From positions 1 to 46,258 of the forward strand of contig JAJDNC010000023.1 of the NCBI GenBank assembly GCA_022340865.1: 46,258 nt of DNA, read 5' to 3'. The notes under the pieces are model-generated. The model ran no database searches and had not been told where the DNA came from. It saw only the letters and a program-made list of their open reading frames with translations. Position 1 is the first letter of the stretch. Each line of letters begins with the position of its first letter. The DNA is from Gemmatimonadota bacterium. GTDB lineage: Bacteria > Gemmatimonadota > Gemmatimonadetes > Longimicrobiales > Gaopeijiaceae. Below are positions 15,564 through 23,581 of this stretch, in pieces. Both the position numbers and the translations under genes were made by a program.

Positions 15564-17319
15564 CGAGCTCTCCCAGGGCCCGGTCCAGCTCCTCGCGGCG
15601 CGCGTCGGCCGCCACCCCCGTGCGTTGCCGGAGGGCAGTGGCGCGGCCCGCCGCGTCCGCCAGACCGTCGATCCCCTCCAGCGTCCACGTCTTCAGGTCG
15701 GCGAGGAACGTGCGGGTCGTATCCCTGGCGCGGTACAGGAGATCGCCACGCACCTGCCCGGCACCCATCTCCAGGGCCTGGCCCACCAGGCGCCTCACCC
15801 GGCTCCGCAGCCATGCCCGGTAGACCCGCCGCGGGAGCACGAGCCTCAGCATGTCGACGGTGATCTTCGGAGTGACGCCCTCGACGCTTCGGTAGAAGCC
15901 CACCGACTCCCGCAGCACGTCGGGATACGGCTCGGCCGGTGACTCGATGCCGAACGCCTCGGCGATCCAGACGGCCGCCTCGTGGCGCGCCTCCGCGGCG
16001 TCGCGGGCAGCCTCCTTCATCTCGTCCAGCACGCCTTCCTCGGCGGTGGGGCCACGCTCGCTCCACCATGCGTCGAGGGCCTCGGCGGCGCCTTCTCCGA
16101 GAGCCGCGTCGAAGCGTGCCACCAGCGCGGCGTTGCCCTCGCGACGGAGCGCTCCGGCTACCAGGCCGTGCAGGGTGGCCGTCAGCTCCGGGGCCGCGGC
16201 GCGCGTCCGCGCCACGAGGTCGTCGCCCGCGTCGGCGACGATCCGTTCGACGGCCGCCATGACCGTGGCGGCGGCGCGAACGGTGCGCTGCTCCAGCGAC
16301 GCCCGAGCATTGCGCAGAAGGGAGATGCGCCGGTCCAGCTCCTCCGCCTCCAGATCGAGAGCCTTCCGCTCCACCTCCAGGCGTGCGTGCAGGACGGACG
16401 CCACCGACTGGAGCCTGCGGCGCGCCAGGTCGTCGCGGACGAGGGAGCCCTCGGACGTGACGAAGCTGACGAGCTTGCGCCTGAGCGTCGCCACGGAGGC
16501 GCCACCGTCGTCCAGCGCCGAGCGCGCCGAGACCGGGACCAGCTCGATGTCCTCGGCGGGTCTGTCCAGAGCCGACGCCAGCATCCTGCGGTTGAACGCG
16601 AGGGCCTCGCGCCATTCGCTTTCGCTGACGCGATCGATCTTGTTGAGGACGAACAGGATGTGCGGCGTATAGGACGCGAGGGTCCGCACGTAATCGGCCT
16701 CCACCTCGCCCAGGGGGGGGTCCGGCGAGAGCACGACGAGGCCGGCGTCCACACGAGGAAGAAATCCGTAGGCGCGTTCCGTGGCGCCGTGGTCGGTGGA
16801 CCCCACCCCGGGAGTGTCGACGAGCACGATCCCGTCGGCCAGCAGGCTGCAGGGGTAGCCCACCTCGACGTGGGCGACGCCCAAGGCGTTCCCGGGGTTG
16901 CGGTCGTCGACGACGAAGTCGGCCAGACGCCCGAAGGGGACCTCCTCCTGGCGGCCGTCGGCGAAGACCACGGAGAGCTGCGGCTCCGGCGCCCACCGGA
17001 CGAGCGTGGCGACGGAGGTCACCGGCGCCACACCGGTGGGGAGCAGCGGGACGCCCACCAGGGCGTTGAGGAGCGTGCTCTTGCCCCGCTTGAACTGCCC
17101 GAGGGCGACGACGCGGAGGAGGCCCTCGTCCAGGGGCTCGAGGGCCGCGGTCGCCTCACGGGCGAGGCCGGGCGCGTCGAGGCGCTCGCACAGTCGGGCC
17201 AGAGCCGCCAGCGCGTCCGCGACCCGCGCCGATGCCCGAGCGGGGCGCTCCGGATCCGACGCGGCCGGGGGGACCGGGTGAGGGGGGAGTGCGGCGGTGG
17301 TACCGGACCGCGAGGACAT
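15517..17319 (-). CDS. Bacterial dynamin-like GTPase
   Basis: A 600-residue protein. G1 GQFKRGKST is at residues 74-82, G2 Thr101 lies in 'APVTSVAT', G3 DTPG at 168-171, and G4 NKID at 226-229. It is followed by about 350 residues of long helices with coiled-coil character ('RLQSVASVLHARLEVERKAL', then 'LDRRISLLRNARASLEQRTV'), as in the stalk and bundle of bacterial dynamin-like proteins. The family remodels or repairs membranes. Its ribosome site lies in a perfect hairpin (17325-17357), and a sigma70-like promoter is visible at 17424-17452. The helical protein gene overlaps its 3' end. Confidence 0.88.
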   Translation of the reverse strand: MSSRSGTTAALPPHPVPPAASDPERPARASARVADALAALARLCERLDAPGLAREATAALEPLDEGLLRVVALGQFKRGKSTLLNALVGVPLLPTGVAPVTSVATLVRWAPEPQLSVVFADGRQEEVPFGRLADFVVDDRNPGNALGVAHVEVGYPCSLLADGIVLVDTPGVGSTDHGATERAYGFLPRVDAGLVVLSPDPPLGEVEADYVRTLASYTPHILFVLNKIDRVSESEWREALAFNRRMLASALDRPAEDIELVPVSARSALDDGGASVATLRRKLVSFVTSEGSLVRDDLARRRLQSVASVLHARLEVERKALDLEAEELDRRISLLRNARASLEQRTVRAAATVMAAVERIVADAGDDLVARTRAAAPELTATLHGLVAGALRREGNAALVARFDAALGEGAAEALDAWWSERGPTAEEGVLDEMKEAARDAAEARHEAAVWIAEAFGIESPAEPYPDVLRESVGFYRSVEGVTPKITVDMLRLVLPRRVYRAWLRSRVRRLVGQALEMGAGQVRGDLLYRARDTTRTFLADLKTWTLEGIDGLADAAGRATALRQRTGVAADARREELDRALGELDALLDLPSATEARGR

Positions 17320-17324
17320 GAGAA

Positions 17325-17357
17325 GACTCCTGACCGACGTGTCACCGTTCAGGAGTC
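17325..17357 (-). promoter_or_regulatory. Hairpin sequestering the Shine-Dalgarno of the dynamin-like gene
   Basis: In the minus-strand mRNA, GACTCCTGA (17357-17349), a 15-nt loop and TCAGGAGTC (17333-17325) form a perfect 9-bp stem. The 3' arm contains AGGAG, 7 nt before ATG 17319, and pairs with CTCCT. Folding would hide the ribosome site. Confidence 0.6.
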
Positions 17358-17423
17358 ATCAACCGCGGACGCGGGGGTTCGCAGGGCGCGGTGGTTCAAG
17401 GCGAACTCCATCGCCTGTGGTGG

Positions 17424-17452
17424 ATTGTCGCGTACCCCGCGTAAAGCGTCAA
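17424..17452 (-). promoter_or_regulatory. Sigma70-like promoter for the dynamin-like gene
   Basis: On the minus strand, TTGACG (17452-17447), a 17-nt spacer and GACAAT (17429-17424) match the -35 (5/6) and -10 (4/6) elements. Transcription would start near 17417, giving a leader of about 100 nt that includes the hairpin at 17325-17357. Confidence 0.5.
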
Positions 17453-17521
17453 GGATCGCCGGCCGGGGTTCGAGAGGACATCCCCCGGGGCCGAGGGCCG
17501 CCGGTGGGCGTGGGATGAGCA

Positions 17522-17547
17522 GAAAACGTGTAGACCGTCACGTTTTC
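17522..17547. promoter_or_regulatory. 26-bp inverted repeat, candidate operator
   Basis: GAAAACGTG (17522-17530) and CACGTTTTC (17539-17547) are perfect inverted arms around TAGACCGT. The A/T-rich arms stand out in GC-rich surroundings. The site lies between divergent genes, about 190 bp upstream of the LpxR gene, and may bind a dimeric regulator. Confidence 0.4.
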
Positions 17548-17735
17548 GCAGGGCGGGGCCTGGGCGGGCGGGAGGAGCCGGTGCCGGAGGACGGATGCCG
17601 CTCCCTCCCGCCGCGCCCCCGTTCCGGTCCCGGACGGGTTCTGGCACATTTGGGCCAGCGAGAATCTGGCTATGGAAAGGACCGCACGGTGTCGGCGTCT
17701 ACGGGTCGTCCGTGTGGCGCGGAGGTCGGTCGAGG

Positions 17736-18710
17736 ATGGCGGGACGCATGACGGGCGGGATGGGCGCGCTGATACTGGGACTGTTTCTGGCGGCCCGGCC
17801 CGCGCTGGGGCAGGTACGCGCCGTGGAGCTGTCGATGGACAACGACGGCTTCACCTTCGGGCTCCAGCGCCCCACGGACTGGTTCTACACGGACGGGACC
17901 TTCCTCGAGGTTCTCGGCGACTGGAAGCTCTCCGGCCTCGCCTCGCTGGGGGTTCACGGAGCCTCCTGCGCCACCGCGGCACAGGACCGGCCCTGCGTGG
18001 TGACCCGGGTACGCCTCGGCCAGAAGATCTTCACGCCGGAGGATCTGTTCTTCTACCAGCCGGGCGTGGTGGACCGCCCCTACGCGGGGTGGCTGTACCT
18101 CATGCTGGGCCGGCAGCGGCTGACGCCGCGCCGCACCACCGACGTGTCGTTCCAGGTCGGGGTCACGGGGAACCCCTCCCTCGCCCGGCAGATGCAGGAG
18201 ACGCTCCACGGGCTGCTGGGCCTCACCGAACCCCAGGGGTGGCAGTACCAGATCCCCTTCGAGGTAGACTTCGCGGGCACGTACAGGGACACCTGGCATC
18301 TGCCCATGACGCGAGCCGATGGGCCCGTCTCCCTGGACATGGAGCCGGACTGGGCCGCCACGCTGGGCACGGAGCGCACCAGCGGCCAGGCGGGTCTGTT
18401 CCTGCGGCTCGGATGGAGGGCACCGGCCGGCTCGCTCCCGCGCGGCCCGGGATCGCGCCGCTTCTACGTGGTGGCACGCGTAGGCGAGGAAGGGGAGCTC
18501 GTCTTGCGGGATCTGTTCCTCGACGGCTCGACGTGGCGCCACAGCATCAGCGCTCGGAAGGAGCCTCTCGTGGGGCGGACGCGGGCGGCCTTCGACATGG
18601 GGTGGGACAGAATCGACGTGCGCCTCGCCGTGACGCGCTCCACGCGTGAGTTCCGCGGTCAGGACGCACCTCACCTCTACGGCACGATCGCCCTGCGCCT
18701 GCGGCGCTGA
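17736..18710 (+). CDS. lpxR: LpxR-family lipid A 3'-O-deacylase (outer membrane)
   Basis: A 324-residue protein. The signal peptide ends at 'ARPALGQ' (about residue 26). The mature N-terminus has DND at 35-37 and 'WFYTDGTFLEV' (about 49-59), matching the conserved Asn-Asp and Y-T-(N/D)-G elements of LpxR. 'FTPEDLFFYQP' and 'DRPYAGWLYLML' follow, then 'QMQETLHGLLG' with His158 in the place of the catalytic His, and 'PQGWQYQI'. The family forms a 12-strand barrel that removes the 3'-acyloxyacyl chain of lipid A. ATG 17736 is chosen for the signal peptide; ATG 17748 is also possible. The assignment as an active deacylase is inferred. Confidence 0.82.
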   Translation: MAGRMTGGMGALILGLFLAARPALGQVRAVELSMDNDGFTFGLQRPTDWFYTDGTFLEVLGDWKLSGLASLGVHGASCATAAQDRPCVVTRVRLGQKIFTPEDLFFYQPGVVDRPYAGWLYLMLGRQRLTPRRTTDVSFQVGVTGNPSLARQMQETLHGLLGLTEPQGWQYQIPFEVDFAGTYRDTWHLPMTRADGPVSLDMEPDWAATLGTERTSGQAGLFLRLGWRAPAGSLPRGPGSRRFYVVARVGEEGELVLRDLFLDGSTWRHSISARKEPLVGRTRAAFDMGWDRIDVRLAVTRSTREFRGQDAPHLYGTIALRLRR

Positions 18711-18754
18711 AGGGAGGCCGGGCCCCGTCCGCGGCCGCCGACCTCCCCGTCTCC

Positions 18755-19825
18755 TCAGGACCCGTACAGCGCCGCCACCGTGTTGTGCGCCAGCACCCGG
18801 TCCTTGGCCACCACGCACACCGCGGGGACGTGGAGGTGCGCCATGGTGGCGGAGTCGTGGCCGGTGCACTGCCCCATGAGGAGCACCAGCTCCACCCCGG
18901 CCTGCTCCAGGAGCGACGCCTGGGCGAGGGGGTTGCAGATCATCTCGGGGCGGCCCGGCTCCACCTGCTCCTCGTCCTTGATGCCGACGGTCGTCTTGGG
19001 CACCGCGCCGGTCTTGCAGCACGACGAGGAGACCCGGAAGCCGTTGGTCTCCAGGATCGCGTCCAGGTCGCGGGCCTCACGGCGGAAGCCCACACAGTAG
19101 ACCACGCCCAGATGGGTCACGCCGGCGCCGCGGGCGAAGTCCATCACCTCCTCGATCCGGCAGGGAGGAGTCTCACGGCCGAGGCCGGCGTCGCGCACCT
19201 CACGGGCGAGACCGTCGATGAGCTCGTCGGTCCAGCCGTCGAACCGGCCGGGGACCGGAGGCTCCCGCACGCCGTACAGCGCCCTCTTCAGGTAGCCGTC
19301 CCGCGTGTATAGCGCCGCCGCCGGGTTGTGGGCCAGGCGGGGGTCCCGGACCACGAGGGACGTGACCGGAGCCCGGGAATGGCGGATGAAGAGGGCATCA
19401 TGGCCGACGCACATGCCGGCGATGACGTTGAGATGGGTGCGCTCCTCGGCCAGGAGGGCGGCCTGTCCCACGGGATCGCAGTCCGCGAAGGGAGCGGCCA
19501 CGATCACCTCCAGCCCCCGACGTCTCAGCGAGCGCGCCGCGAGATCGGCCTCCAGCCCCATATCGGGGCATCCGGCCACCCCCAGACGCCTGTATCGCAT
19601 GCGCAGCGCGAGCTCCGCCACCTCGCGGATGCGCGTCCAGCGCCCGTACCCTTCCGCCTCCACCCGCGCCGCCTGGTAAAGCAGGCGTTTCGCCTCGTCG
19701 GTGGCGTAGAGCTCATCGAAGGAAGGGAAGGGCCCGCGCATGGGACAGTCGTCGGGGGTCGCGTCCAGGCGTCCCACCTGGCAGGCGTACCGGCTACAGC
19801 TCGCGCACTCGATGTCCATGGTCAT
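18755..19825 (-). CDS. Tandem DUF1847 protein (cysteine-rich, putative metal-binding)
   Basis: A 356-residue protein. The N-terminus has a Cys cluster (C7, C10, C15, C27) that could bind a metal or Fe-S centre. Two copies of a DUF1847-like module follow: 'GVAGC' (C86) to 'AAALY' (173), and 'GVVYC' (C244) to 'VAALY' (354). Residues 116-173 and 297-354 align without gaps at 24 of 58 identities by eye, including C, P, Q, G-x-C-x-GHD and D-x-x-LAHN. DUF1847 proteins are usually about 200 residues with one module, so this is an internal duplication. The ATG is 4 nt after the cydB stop, so it belongs to the cyd operon. Its function is unknown. Confidence 0.82.
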   Translation of the reverse strand: MTMDIECASCSRYACQVGRLDATPDDCPMRGPFPSFDELYATDEAKRLLYQAARVEAEGYGRWTRIREVAELALRMRYRRLGVAGCPDMGLEADLAARSLRRRGLEVIVAAPFADCDPVGQAALLAEERTHLNVIAGMCVGHDALFIRHSRAPVTSLVVRDPRLAHNPAAALYTRDGYLKRALYGVREPPVPGRFDGWTDELIDGLAREVRDAGLGRETPPCRIEEVMDFARGAGVTHLGVVYCVGFRREARDLDAILETNGFRVSSSCCKTGAVPKTTVGIKDEEQVEPGRPEMICNPLAQASLLEQAGVELVLLMGQCTGHDSATMAHLHVPAVCVVAKDRVLAHNTVAALYGS

Positions 19826-19829
19826 GGCC

Positions 19830-20873
19830 TCAATATCCCTCGCCTTCGACCGACACCTTGCCCCGCATCCCCCGGTAGATGAACACCGTATACGCCGTCA
19901 CCAGGATCATGCCCGGGATCCACCACCAGAACGCCACCGCCATGCCGTGGGCGGGTCCCATGGCGTTGCTCACGGTGAGGGACGCGGCGGGATCGTTGGT
20001 GGCGGGGAGCACCAGGGGGTAGAGGCCGAAGGAGACCGACAGCAGCATGCCCACCAGGAAGGCCACGGAGCCCAGGAACGCGCCGAGCTCTTTCGCCCGC
20101 CGCCGGAGCCAGAAGCTCGCGAGGAGACCCGCCACGGCGATGACCGGGAAGACGTATCCCAGGGGATGCTCGCGCAGGCGCTCGGGCACGTGCGGCTGGA
20201 TGCGGAAGGTGAAGACCGTCACCACCACCACGGCCAGCACCAGCAACGGCCAGATCCACGCCGCGGCCTTCGTCGCCCTGGCACGGACAGGGTCGTGGGT
20301 CTTCAACGCCACCCAGAGCGCGCCGTGGTGCGCCAGCGCCAGCAGGCTGGTGACGCCCACCGTCACGGTGAACCAGTCCAGGATGCCCATGCGCGCCCCC
20401 TGGGTGGTGAAGTTGGTCCACAGCGGCGAGAAGAAGTAGCCGTTGGCATCCAGGGGCACGCCGCGCACCACGTTGCCCAGCGCGGCGCCCAGGAACACGG
20501 CGAGGAGCAGGCTGGCGCCGAAGAAGACCGCGTCCCAGAACGGCCGCCACACCCGGTCTTGCAGGTGGTTGCGGAACTCCAGCCCGATGGCCCTGAGGAT
20601 GAGGAGCCAGAGCACGGCCATGAGCGGCAGGTAGAAGCCGCTGAAGCTGGAGGCGTACAGCTTCGGGAAGGCCAGCACCAACGAGCCGCCCGCGGTGAGG
20701 AGCCACACCTCGTTGGCGTCCCACACGGGCCCGATGCTCTTCAGCACGGCACGCCGCTCGCCGTCGGTGCGCGTGACCATGGGATAGATGGCTCCCGCAC
20801 CCAGATCGAATCCATCGAGGACCACGTACATGGTGAGGAGCGCGGCTACGAGCCAGAACCAGACGGTGGCCAT
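19830..20873 (-). CDS. cydB: Cytochrome bd-type quinol oxidase subunit II
   Basis: A 347-residue membrane protein with about eight to nine helices. The N-terminal 'YVVLDGFDLGAGAIYP' (16-31) and 'NEVWLLTAGGSLVLAFP' (54-70) are CydB hallmarks; 'LRAIGLEFR' (93-101) follows. It pairs with CydA to reduce oxygen to water with high affinity without pumping protons. An AGGAGG ribosome site lies in the last codons of cydA, and the gap between the genes is 4 nt. The stop is 4 nt before the DUF1847 gene. Confidence 0.95.
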   Translation of the reverse strand: MATVWFWLVAALLTMYVVLDGFDLGAGAIYPMVTRTDGERRAVLKSIGPVWDANEVWLLTAGGSLVLAFPKLYASSFSGFYLPLMAVLWLLILRAIGLEFRNHLQDRVWRPFWDAVFFGASLLLAVFLGAALGNVVRGVPLDANGYFFSPLWTNFTTQGARMGILDWFTVTVGVTSLLALAHHGALWVALKTHDPVRARATKAAAWIWPLLVLAVVVVTVFTFRIQPHVPERLREHPLGYVFPVIAVAGLLASFWLRRRAKELGAFLGSVAFLVGMLLSVSFGLYPLVLPATNDPAASLTVSNAMGPAHGMAVAFWWWIPGMILVTAYTVFIYRGMRGKVSVEGEGY

Positions 20874-20877
20874 GGTC

Positions 20878-22251
20878 TCACACCTCCTGGTGGCTGGAGT
20901 GGGCGGGGAGCGGCCCGTGGGTGATCTCGCGGTGGGCCAGGAAGAGGAAGAGGATTCCCAGGACCAGATAGAGGCCCATGAACCCGATGACCGTGAAGAG
21001 CGTGTTACCCGCTGTCACCCTGCTGGAGTCGCTCACGCTGGTGCGCAGGATGCCCCACACCGTCCACGGTTGTCGACCGAGCTCCGCGGTCATCCACCCC
21101 ATGGTGTTGGCGATGAACGGGAACGGCGCCATGAGCAGCACGAGCCAGAGCACCGGGCGGTTCTCGATGAGCTTCTTGCGCCAGAGCAGGAAGCCGGCCA
21201 GCGCCATCACCACGATGAAGATCGTCCCCAGCCCCACCATGATGTGGTACGCGTAGTAGAGCAGCGGGACGTTGTCGGGCCAGTCGTCCCTGGGGAACGA
21301 CGTGAGCCCCTCCACGGGAGCGTCCCACCTGTGGTACGTGAGGAAGCTCAAGGCGTGGGGGACCTCCAGCGGGTTGTCCAGGCGGAGGTTGTCCATGTCG
21401 GGCTGGCCGATCATCACGAGGCCCGCGGGCTCGCCGGTGTGGAAGAGCCCCTCCATGGCGGCGAAGGACGGCGGCTGGTACTCGGCGACGTGGCTCGCCT
21501 GACGGTCGCCGGTGGGGAAGGCCATGATCAGCGACGCGATGAGCCCCGCCGGCACCGCCACGCGCAGGAACAGCCGCCCGTACCCGGTCCTGGACTCCCG
21601 CGGGGCGTCGCCGGGCGGCGACGTGTCCACGAGGACGTAGTATGCTCCGATGGCCGCCACGGCGAACGACCCGGTCACCACCGCACCGGCCATGGTGTGG
21701 AAGTACTGCCACCCCAGCCACGGGTTCGTGAGCAGGGCGCCCAGGCTCGACAGCGCCAGGTGACCCTGGGCGTCGGTCTCGTAGCCCACGGGATGCTGCA
21801 TGAACGCGTTGGTGGCGACGATGAAGTAGCCCGAGATCCACGATCCCAGCCATACCGCCACCGCCGTGCCGAAGTGCGCCTTGCGCCCGAGCTTCTCGCG
21901 GCCGAAGAGGAAGAGTGCCAGGAACGACGACTCGAGGAAGAACGCGAAGACGCCTTCCATGGCCAGGGTCTGGCCGATGACGCCGCCGGTGTCCTCGGAG
22001 AAGCGGGCCCAGTTCGTGCCGAACTGGAACTCCATGGGGATCCCCGTGACCACGCCCATGACGAAGGTCAGCCCGAAGATCCGGCCCCAGAACAGGGCGG
22101 CCCGGTCGTAGCGCTCGTCGCCGGTACGCAGGCCCATCGCCTGCAGGATCACGACGAGGAGCCCCAGCCCCATGGTGAGCTGGGGAAACAGGTAGTGGTA
22201 CGAGGCCGTGAAGGCGAACAGGAAACGGTGGTAGAACAGCGCCTGGTCCAT
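20878..22251 (-). CDS. cydA: Cytochrome bd-type quinol oxidase subunit I
   Basis: A 457-residue membrane protein. Heme ligands and channel residues are visible: His19 in 'SYHYLFPQ', Glu98 and Glu106 in 'AMEGVFAFFLESSFL', His184 in 'WQYFHTM'. The length indicates the short Q-loop (CIO-like) type, which is often less cyanide sensitive; that property is inferred. It oxidises quinol at the periplasmic face of the inner membrane. No good Shine-Dalgarno precedes ATG 22251. An inverted TGTGT/ACACA repeat lies at 22263-22281. First gene of a cydA-cydB-DUF1847 operon. Confidence 0.95.
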   Translation of the reverse strand: MDQALFYHRFLFAFTASYHYLFPQLTMGLGLLVVILQAMGLRTGDERYDRAALFWGRIFGLTFVMGVVTGIPMEFQFGTNWARFSEDTGGVIGQTLAMEGVFAFFLESSFLALFLFGREKLGRKAHFGTAVAVWLGSWISGYFIVATNAFMQHPVGYETDAQGHLALSSLGALLTNPWLGWQYFHTMAGAVVTGSFAVAAIGAYYVLVDTSPPGDAPRESRTGYGRLFLRVAVPAGLIASLIMAFPTGDRQASHVAEYQPPSFAAMEGLFHTGEPAGLVMIGQPDMDNLRLDNPLEVPHALSFLTYHRWDAPVEGLTSFPRDDWPDNVPLLYYAYHIMVGLGTIFIVVMALAGFLLWRKKLIENRPVLWLVLLMAPFPFIANTMGWMTAELGRQPWTVWGILRTSVSDSSRVTAGNTLFTVIGFMGLYLVLGILFLFLAHREITHGPLPAHSSHQEV

Positions 22252-22262
22252 GGCAAGCCGCG

Positions 22263-22281
22263 TGTGTGAGGGTCAGACACA
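22263..22281. promoter_or_regulatory. Inverted repeat upstream of cydA
   Basis: TGTGT (22263-22267) and ACACA (22277-22281) are inverted arms with a 9-nt spacer, 12-30 nt upstream of cydA. The site could bind an oxygen- or redox-responsive regulator. It does not match FNR (TTGAT-N4-ATCAA) or CRP consensus. Confidence 0.25.
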
Positions 22282-22505
22282 TACGAAGACGCGGGTGCCG
22301 GTCGGCTGGGCAGAGGACCGCCCGGAATGGCGTATCATACTGCATGGCGCCACCGCTGGCACCGTCTCCACTCCCGACGGGCCCGTCGGCTCCGCTCGTC
22401 GCCACGCCGGTTGACGTGTCCTTCCCGGCGGTCTATTTCGAGGCGGCGCGTCGGATGCTGGGCGGTCTCACCCTCCGAGCCGCACGTCAACCGTGTGAGA
22501 GCACA

Positions 22506-23567
22506 ATGCCGGACACGACGCTCCTGATCCCCGGTACGCAGGCCACGTCGCTCGCCGACCAGGACGGCAACGTCGTATACAACGCGGTGCGCGTGAGCCT
22601 CGGCCTCCAGAAGGACGATCTGGGCGGGCGCCCACCCGAAGAATGGCAGGCGCTCCTCTCCATGGAGCACGCCCCTGACTCCTGGGAACCGGGGCGGACG
22701 TCCCGGCTTCCCGGCGTGGAGATCCGGCCGGCCTCGGTGGTGGGGACCCCCTACGACCGTATGCTGGCGTTCTCGGACCCTTGGCCGTACGACTGGCGCG
22801 CCGACATCCGCCACAACGGCCGACTGCTCCTGGAGCACCTGCGGGAGAACAAGCCCTCCGACGGGCGCTGGAACCTCGTGGGCCACTCCCAGGGAGGCCT
22901 CGTCATCGTCGCGGCCAGCGCGCTGACGTCGTCGCTGGAGGAGTTCGGCACCCTGGTCGCTCGGGCCGTGCTCGTAGGTGCTCCCCTGGCGGGTACGATG
23001 CGGGCTACCGAGGCGCTGCTCTGGGGGAGCGAGGACCTGGGTGAGGCGCATGTGGCGGCGGCGCGGGGCATGGCACGGACCTGGCCGGCCCTCTACCAGA
23101 TGCTGCCCTCGTGGAACGCCGTGGTGGATGCCGACGGCAGGGAGTCGGCGGCCGGCCAGCAGCTGATCCAGCCGGAAGGCTGGCCCGGCTCGTGGGGGGA
23201 GGGCATCCAGGCGGATCACCTGCGGCGCACCCGTGAGCTCCAGGGGATGCTCCACGGACCGTTCTCGCGCATGGCCGGGGTCTCCACGCTGGCCGTGCTG
23301 GGCAACCGGCAGCTCACGCCGGTGACGGTGACGCGCACGGGCGACGACCTCCCCGCCGACCGCACGTCCATGGCGAGGCAGAAGGGTGACACGCTGGTGC
23401 CGTACAAGCGCACCCTGGAGTGGGGTGGTCGGCCGTACGCCGACAGAGTTCTGGCGTTCTCGGGGAAGGTGGAGCGCCACGCGATGCTGTGCGCCGACGA
23501 GGACGTCATCGACGCCACGCGTCGGTTCCTGGCGCAGCCGGCGCCACCGCCCCTCTCCACACCCTGA
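22506..23567 (+). CDS. LCAT/lipase-like alpha/beta hydrolase
   Basis: A 353-residue protein. 'LLIPGTQATSL' at the N-terminus is the oxyanion strand, 'DPWPYDWRADI' is typical of lecithin:cholesterol acyltransferase-like enzymes, and 'NLVGHSQGGLV' holds the nucleophile Ser of GHSQG. The C-terminal region contains 'GDTLVPYKRTLEW' (Asp of the triad) and 'ERHAMLCAD' (probable His). There is no signal peptide with this start. ATG 22506 is chosen because conservation begins there; ATG 22344 adds 54 poorly conserved residues and has a TATCAT -10-like box 5 nt upstream. The substrate is probably a lipid or ester but is not known. Confidence 0.75.
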   Translation: MPDTTLLIPGTQATSLADQDGNVVYNAVRVSLGLQKDDLGGRPPEEWQALLSMEHAPDSWEPGRTSRLPGVEIRPASVVGTPYDRMLAFSDPWPYDWRADIRHNGRLLLEHLRENKPSDGRWNLVGHSQGGLVIVAASALTSSLEEFGTLVARAVLVGAPLAGTMRATEALLWGSEDLGEAHVAAARGMARTWPALYQMLPSWNAVVDADGRESAAGQQLIQPEGWPGSWGEGIQADHLRRTRELQGMLHGPFSRMAGVSTLAVLGNRQLTPVTVTRTGDDLPADRTSMARQKGDTLVPYKRTLEWGGRPYADRVLAFSGKVERHAMLCADEDVIDATRRFLAQPAPPPLSTP

Positions 23568-23581
23568 CACCGGGAGCTCTC

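Larger units (their letters stand above)
17320..17735. other. 416-bp intergenic region between divergent genes
   Basis: No gene is supported here. The region holds the leader hairpin and promoter of the dynamin-like gene (minus strand) and a 26-bp inverted repeat at 17522-17547. No clear sigma70 promoter for the LpxR gene is visible. Short open frames on both strands lack family signatures. Confidence 0.6.

Noticed and set aside
17642..17657. Sigma54-like element (TGGCAC ... GGCC) upstream of the LpxR gene
   Set aside because: The -12 GC is one base too close and TTGC is absent, so it does not meet the GG-N10-GC rule.
22344..22505. ATG 22344 as the start of the LCAT-like gene
   Set aside because: The extra 54 residues are Pro/Ala-rich, have more A/T at third positions than the rest and no family similarity; kept only as an alternative.
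22335..23570. A 411-codon open frame on the minus strand
   Set aside because: It is the antisense shadow of the LCAT-like hydrolase gene, which has a clear GHSQG motif; long antisense frames are expected at this GC content.
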